Source: Endomicrobiia bacterium | GTDB lineage: Bacteria > Elusimicrobiota > Endomicrobiia > Endomicrobiales > Endomicrobiaceae | Assembly (NCBI GenBank): GCA_025998295.1 | Contig: BNVT01000039.1 | Location: 1-10,248, forward strand | Direction of reading: 5' to 3' | Length of the DNA stretch: 10,248 nt | Shown: positions 7,724-10,248 of the stretch, piece by piece | How positions within the stretch are numbered: position 1 is the first letter of the stretch | Layout of the letters: the number at the start of each line of letters is the position of its first letter | The notes under the pieces: generated by a model | Databases searched by the model: none | What the model was told of the DNA's origin: nothing | Seen by the model: only the letters and a program-made list of their open reading frames with translations | Program-made: the position numbers and the translations under genes

Positions 7724-8506
7724 ATGAATAGAATAACCGAAATATTTAAAAACAATAAAGCTTTAATAACATATCTTACTGCTGGCGACCCTGATATTTT
7801 AAAAACTGAAAAATATATCTTAGCTATGGCAAAAAATGGAGCTGATTTAATAGAGATAGGTATTCCATTTTCAGACCCAGTTGCAGAAGGGGAAACAATA
7901 CAAAACGCTATGAAAAGAGCGTTATCTAAAAATATAAATTTAGACGATATTTTTGGCGCAGCTGTAAATGTTAGAAAAAAATCTGATATTCCTTTAGTTT
8001 TTATGACATATTTAAACCCCATGTTTTTTTATGGTTATGATAATTTTTTTAGAAGATGTAGGGAGGTAGGAATAGACGGAATAATTGTCCCAGATATGCC
8101 TTTTGAAGAGCAAGAAGAAATTAAATGCTTCACAGAAAAATACGCCGTAACAATTGTTACTTTAATAGCTCCAACTTCCAAAGAAAGAATATCTGTTTTA
8201 GCAAAACAAGCACAAGGTTTTGTATATCTTGTTTCATCACTTGGCGTTACAGGCGTAAGAAACAAAATAACTACAAACATTAAATATTTAGTAGCTGAAA
8301 TAAAAAAAGTTACAGATGCTGCGGTTGCCGTTGGTTTTGGTATTTCAAACACTTCTCAGGTAAAAGAGATTACAAAATATGCAGACGGTATAATAATAGG
8401 CAGCGCTGTTGTAAAAATAATAGAGCAGTATAAAGATAATGCAGCAGCAAAACTAGCAGATTATACTTCTGAAATTAAAAAAGCTATGCACAAGAGCAAT
8501 TTATAG
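7724..8506 (+). CDS. trpA: Tryptophan synthase alpha chain
   Basis: TrpA cleaves indole-3-glycerol phosphate to indole and glyceraldehyde phosphate and passes indole to TrpB. From ATG 7724 it is 260 residues, the normal TIM-barrel length. The start is supported by AGGAG about ten bases upstream and by the family-like N-terminus. Glu44 in IEIGIPFSDP is the equivalent of catalytic Glu49 in the Salmonella enzyme. The position of catalytic Asp60 is Glu55 here (PVAEG rather than PLADG), a conservative change that I believe also occurs in some other bacteria. SSLGVTG and the phosphate-binding GFGIS and IIGSAVV segments are present. It is separated from trpB by an odd 230-base spacer but is otherwise intact. 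Confidence 0.95.
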   Translation: MNRITEIFKNNKALITYLTAGDPDILKTEKYILAMAKNGADLIEIGIPFSDPVAEGETIQNAMKRALSKNINLDDIFGAAVNVRKKSDIPLVFMTYLNPMFFYGYDNFFRRCREVGIDGIIVPDMPFEEQEEIKCFTEKYAVTIVTLIAPTSKERISVLAKQAQGFVYLVSSLGVTGVRNKITTNIKYLVAEIKKVTDAAVAVGFGISNTSQVKEITKYADGIIIGSAVVKIIEQYKDNAAAKLADYTSEIKKAMHKSNL

Positions 8507-8597
8507 TAGCCTGTATCTCCTTGTTTGTATCTTATTTAAGAAATACACTATGAGTCATAGCCAAACCATTTGAAATTGCATCGTCTTGCAGCTTAAA

Positions 8598-8625
8598 GTG
8601 TGAGTTTGCTCTTCACACATTTTCC
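8598..8625 (+). terminator. Weak hairpin, possible end of the trp transcript
   Basis: GTGTGA (8598-8603) pairs with TCACAC (8613-8618) around a nine-base loop, followed by ATTTTCC. The stem is short and the T-run poor. It is the best terminator-like structure after trpA. A separate perfect dyad CTATGA-G-TCATAG lies at 8548-8560. Confidence 0.3.
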
Positions 8626-8637
8626 TGTTCTTTACGA

Positions 8638-8643
8638 TATAAT
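8638..8643 (+). promoter_or_regulatory. Isolated consensus -10 box, doubtful promoter
   Basis: TATAAT is a perfect -10 box, but the only -35-like sequence (TTCACA, 8612-8617) is 20 bases away, too far, and overlaps the hairpin at 8598-8618. It would transcribe the decayed lipoprotein remnant that follows. Confidence 0.25.
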
Positions 8644-8727
8644 TTAAAGCATGGCCACATAGAAAGTAAAGAAAGAAAGAAAAAACGATGAAAAAAGCGA
8701 CAGGGGTTAATAAAGACAATATTATGA

Positions 8728-8787
8728 TTGATAATAAGTTCGTGCGATAAAAAGAACGCTGGACTTGTAAACAAAAGGACTATATGA
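8728..8787 (+). pseudogene. Remnant of a lipoprotein gene related to the left one
   Basis: Positions 8736-8781 match 495-540 of the left lipoprotein at about 40 of 46 bases without gaps. The matching frame reads LIISSC followed by DKKNAGLVNKRT, the lipobox and the first residues after the acylated Cys. It is bounded by TGA at 8725-8727 and TGA at 8785-8787. The hydrophobic signal core and the rest of the protein are gone. An ATG at 8688 reads a different frame and stops at 8750 after 20 codons. This is a decayed paralogue or a fragment left by duplication or recombination. The rest of the 8507-8877 interval shows nothing else gene-like. Confidence 0.65.
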
Positions 8788-8807
8788 AATCAGCAATAAG
8801 TGTAGTA

Positions 8808-8836
8808 TAGACATTTTGTTTTGAATTTTGTATAAA
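8808..8836 (+). promoter_or_regulatory. Promoter of the Trp-repeat lipoprotein gene
   Basis: TAGACA (8808-8813), then exactly 17 bases, then TATAAA (8831-8836). Transcription would start near 8843, leaving about 35 bases of leader with AAAGGAG (8865-8871) placed six bases before ATG 8878. Confidence 0.6.
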
Positions 8837-8962
8837 ATCTAAACAAGCTGTGCAAAGATTCATTAAAGGAGTTCATTATGAAAAAAAATAATTTTGTTTG
8901 CATCGTTTATCGCATTGTCAAGTTCCTTGCTGTCTGCCTGTCCCAAACCCAAATCCAACTCC

Positions 8963-9076
8963 GTCCCTACAATCCACGATAGAACAGTTTCTGATCCCGT
9001 AGTAATAGAGCCAGAACCCGTCCCTACAATCCCCGATAGAACAGTTTCTGATCCCGTAGTAACAGAGCCAGAACCA
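8963..9076 (+). repeat. 57-bp tandem duplication in the linker
   Basis: Two adjacent 57-bp units (8963-9019 and 9020-9076) differ at two positions. They encode 19 residues each, beginning VPTI and ending EPEP. The Pro/Glu/Thr/Val-rich content suits an extended spacer between the lipid anchor and the repeat domain. Confidence 0.9.
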
Positions 9077-9121
9077 GAATCGAAACTTACAGCTATTCGG
9101 AAATACCTGAATGAACATGGC

Positions 9122-9577
9122 GGGTGGTATTGGCTGAGTTCTGGTGACGGGTGGTATTGGCTGAGTTCTGGTGACGGAAAGGCTTGGCTGAGGTCTAAGG
9201 ATGACGGGTGGGCTTGGCCGAGTTCTGGTGACGGAAAGGCTTGGCTGGGGTCTGGTGACGGGTGGGCTTGGCTGGGGTCTAAGGATGACGGGTGGGCTTG
9301 GCTGAAGTCCGGTGACGGAAAGGCTTGGCTGAGGTCTAAGGATGACGGGTGGGAGTGGGTGAACTCTGGTGACGGGTGGCGGTGGCTGAGATCTGATATC
9401 GGGTGGGATTGGCTGAGGGATGGCGACGGAAAGGCTTGGCTGAGGGCTAAGGATGACGGGTTTAAGTGGATGGGGATTGGTGACGGGTGGTGGTATTGGC
9501 TGAGGTTTAGGGATAGTGGGCTGGAGTGTCTGAAGGCTAAAGCTGATGGGGTTAGGTGGGTGAGGTTTAGTGACAGG
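9122..9577 (+). repeat. About 16 tandem units of a Trp-rich 9-11-residue motif
   Basis: The in-frame units follow G-[W/K]-x-W-L-x-S-(K)-[G/D]-D, for example GWAWLGSKDD and GKAWLRSKDD, encoded by 27- to 33-bp DNA repeats. Units at the start are nearly identical and those toward the end diverge (GLECLKAKAD, GVRWVRFSD). About 26 Trp residues occur in roughly 150 residues, all encoded TGG. The other plus-strand frames contain TGA stops, whereas this frame is open, which supports selection for the Trp-rich reading. I do not recognise a named repeat family; it does not fit the MORN pattern. Confidence 0.9.
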
Positions 9578-9603
9578 TGGGAGCGGCCGTATGCGGCAGC
9601 AGA

Positions 9604-9669
9604 GAGCAGCGGGAATGGCAACAGGATCGTGATCAAGAGCAGCGGGAATGGCAGCAGGATCATGATCAG
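9604..9669 (+). repeat. 33-bp direct repeat before the J-domain
   Basis: Two adjacent 33-bp units (9604-9636, 9637-9669) differ at three positions. In the J-domain frame they encode EQREWQQDRDQ and EQREWQQDHDQ; in the Trp-repeat frame they give Ser/Gly/Ile-rich sequence. Two of the three differences alter the third codon base in the J-domain frame without changing the residue, which favours that frame as the real one here. Confidence 0.85.
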
Positions 9670-9930
9670 AAACAGAAGTATACTAAGCAGGAGGATACTG
9701 AGGAGCGTCCGCCCACTGAGGAAGAGATAACGCAGGCACTTGAAACACTTGAAATACGTAAAACTAAAGAGGTCGTGACTTCAAATGAGGTTAGTAAAGC
9801 TTACAGAACAAAGGCTTTACTATATCATCCCGACAAAAACAATGGCAATCCCGAAGCAGTTGAGAAAATGAAAAAAGTTAACGCAGCTAACGAGATATTG
9901 AACAGATATATCAGACTAAGAGACAAATAG

Positions 9931-10129
9931 CGACATTGATTGGAATTAAGGTTATAGGCTGTTAAGAGATTTTTAAGCAAAGTAATTTATAGTTAGTAAG
10001 CGATAAAAACTAAGCTAACGATACTAACGATGTGGTAATCTGTTTGTTTTTTGAACTACGCTCAGCTGTGACATAATATTGTTTATTTTCTTTGGTCAGT
10101 TCTACTTTCAAATTAGAATAGACCTCCTA
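9931..10129. other. Intergenic region with no recognised gene
   Basis: AT-rich sequence between the J-domain stop and the right inverted repeat. GTTAGT (9992-9997) could pair with ACTAAC (10023-10028), but no T-run follows and I do not call a terminator. No coding region, RNA gene or convincing promoter is visible. Confidence 0.6.
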
Positions 10130-10248
10130 CATAACTAACATACAAAAGTACAATAGAAGTACTATGAAACAAAAAAGAAAGCAGTTAGGTCATATGTAAT
10201 GGATTTAGTATTAATGGGAGTAAAGAAAGCATTTGATAAAAGAGTCAA
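10130..10248. repeat. Right arm of the ~120-bp inverted repeat, cut by the window edge
   Basis: Reverse-complement copy of 73-192 (five mismatches, one gap). On the plus strand it carries the same open frame as the left copy (ATG 10199-10201, MDLVLMGVKKAFDKRV), which runs off the window, so the repeated unit is longer than seen here. The ATG lacks a clear ribosome binding site. Confidence 0.9.

Larger units (their letters stand above)
8878..9930 (+). pseudogene. Frameshifted lipoprotein with Trp-rich repeats and C-terminal J-domain
   Basis: The well-placed ATG 8878 is followed by eight A residues and in the annotated frame stops at TAG 8980-8982. Reading the tract as seven A instead joins it to a frame encoding a textbook signal peptide ending in lipobox LLSAC (Cys codon 8939-8941). 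After this come a duplicated Pro/Glu-rich linker (8963-9076) and about 16 Trp-rich repeats (9122 to about 9577). That frame runs to TAA 9728-9730 with an Arg-rich, artificial-looking end. From about 9604 the neighbouring frame carries two REWQQD repeats and then a J-domain with HPD (codons 9826-9834), ending at TAG 9930. A change within AGAGAG (about 9601-9606) would explain the second switch. J-domains stimulate Hsp70 ATPases. The G+C content is much higher than in the trp genes. It is either a pseudogene with two indels, a slippage-rescued or phase-variable gene, or two genes; sequencing error is also possible. Confidence 0.6.

Noticed and set aside
8863..9663. A 266-codon minus-strand frame rich in Ser, Pro and His
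   Set aside because: It is the mirror of the Trp-rich DNA repeats, which lack minus-strand stops by composition. There is no promoter or ribosome binding site for it, while the plus strand has both plus a signal peptide.

Overview
This is a low-GC bacterial window built around one complete, intact tryptophan operon, trpE-trpG-trpD-trpC-trpF-trpB-trpA (about 1820-8506). The operon sits behind a sigma70-like promoter (1390-1418) and a T-box leader (about 1480-1791) with a UGG (Trp) specifier. All seven trp genes have their expected catalytic motifs and no frame breaks. Together they convert chorismate to tryptophan: TrpE/TrpG make anthranilate, and TrpD, TrpF and TrpC carry it to indole-3-glycerol phosphate. 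TrpA/TrpB then finish the pathway. Uncharged tRNA-Trp should switch on transcription through the T-box, and TrpE keeps the usual feedback-site motifs.

The flanks are very different. On the left (445-1236) is a lipoprotein gene interrupted by an in-frame TAA. It has a good promoter preceded by two copies of a 16-bp dyad and ends at a strong intrinsic terminator. On the right is a 46-bp match to that lipoprotein's N-terminal coding region (a decayed paralogue). After it comes a frameshifted lipoprotein gene (8878-9930) with a duplicated Pro/Glu-rich linker, about 16 tryptophan-rich 9-11-residue repeats and a C-terminal J-domain with HPD. These flanking genes are visibly richer in G+C than the trp genes. 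The whole block is bracketed by a ~120-bp inverted repeat, about 95% identical, at 73-192 and 10130-10248; the right copy runs to the edge of the window. A ~230-bp purine-rich stretch separates trpB from trpA, whereas all other trp junctions are nearly abutting.

Organism: the sequence gives no ribosomal marker. AT-rich coding sequence, a standard code (TGG for Trp, TGA used as a stop), a preserved amino-acid operon and decaying accessory genes fit a host-associated bacterium undergoing genome reduction. An Endomicrobium-like (Elusimicrobiota) gut-flagellate symbiont is one possibility, but this is inference. The T-box alone would equally suit a clostridial-type Firmicute.

Most interesting points: the inverted-repeat bracket around an intact biosynthetic operon, the Trp-rich-repeat/J-domain lipoprotein beside it with its frame change at an A8 tract, the paired dyad upstream of the left lipoprotein promoter, and the insertion-like gap before trpA.
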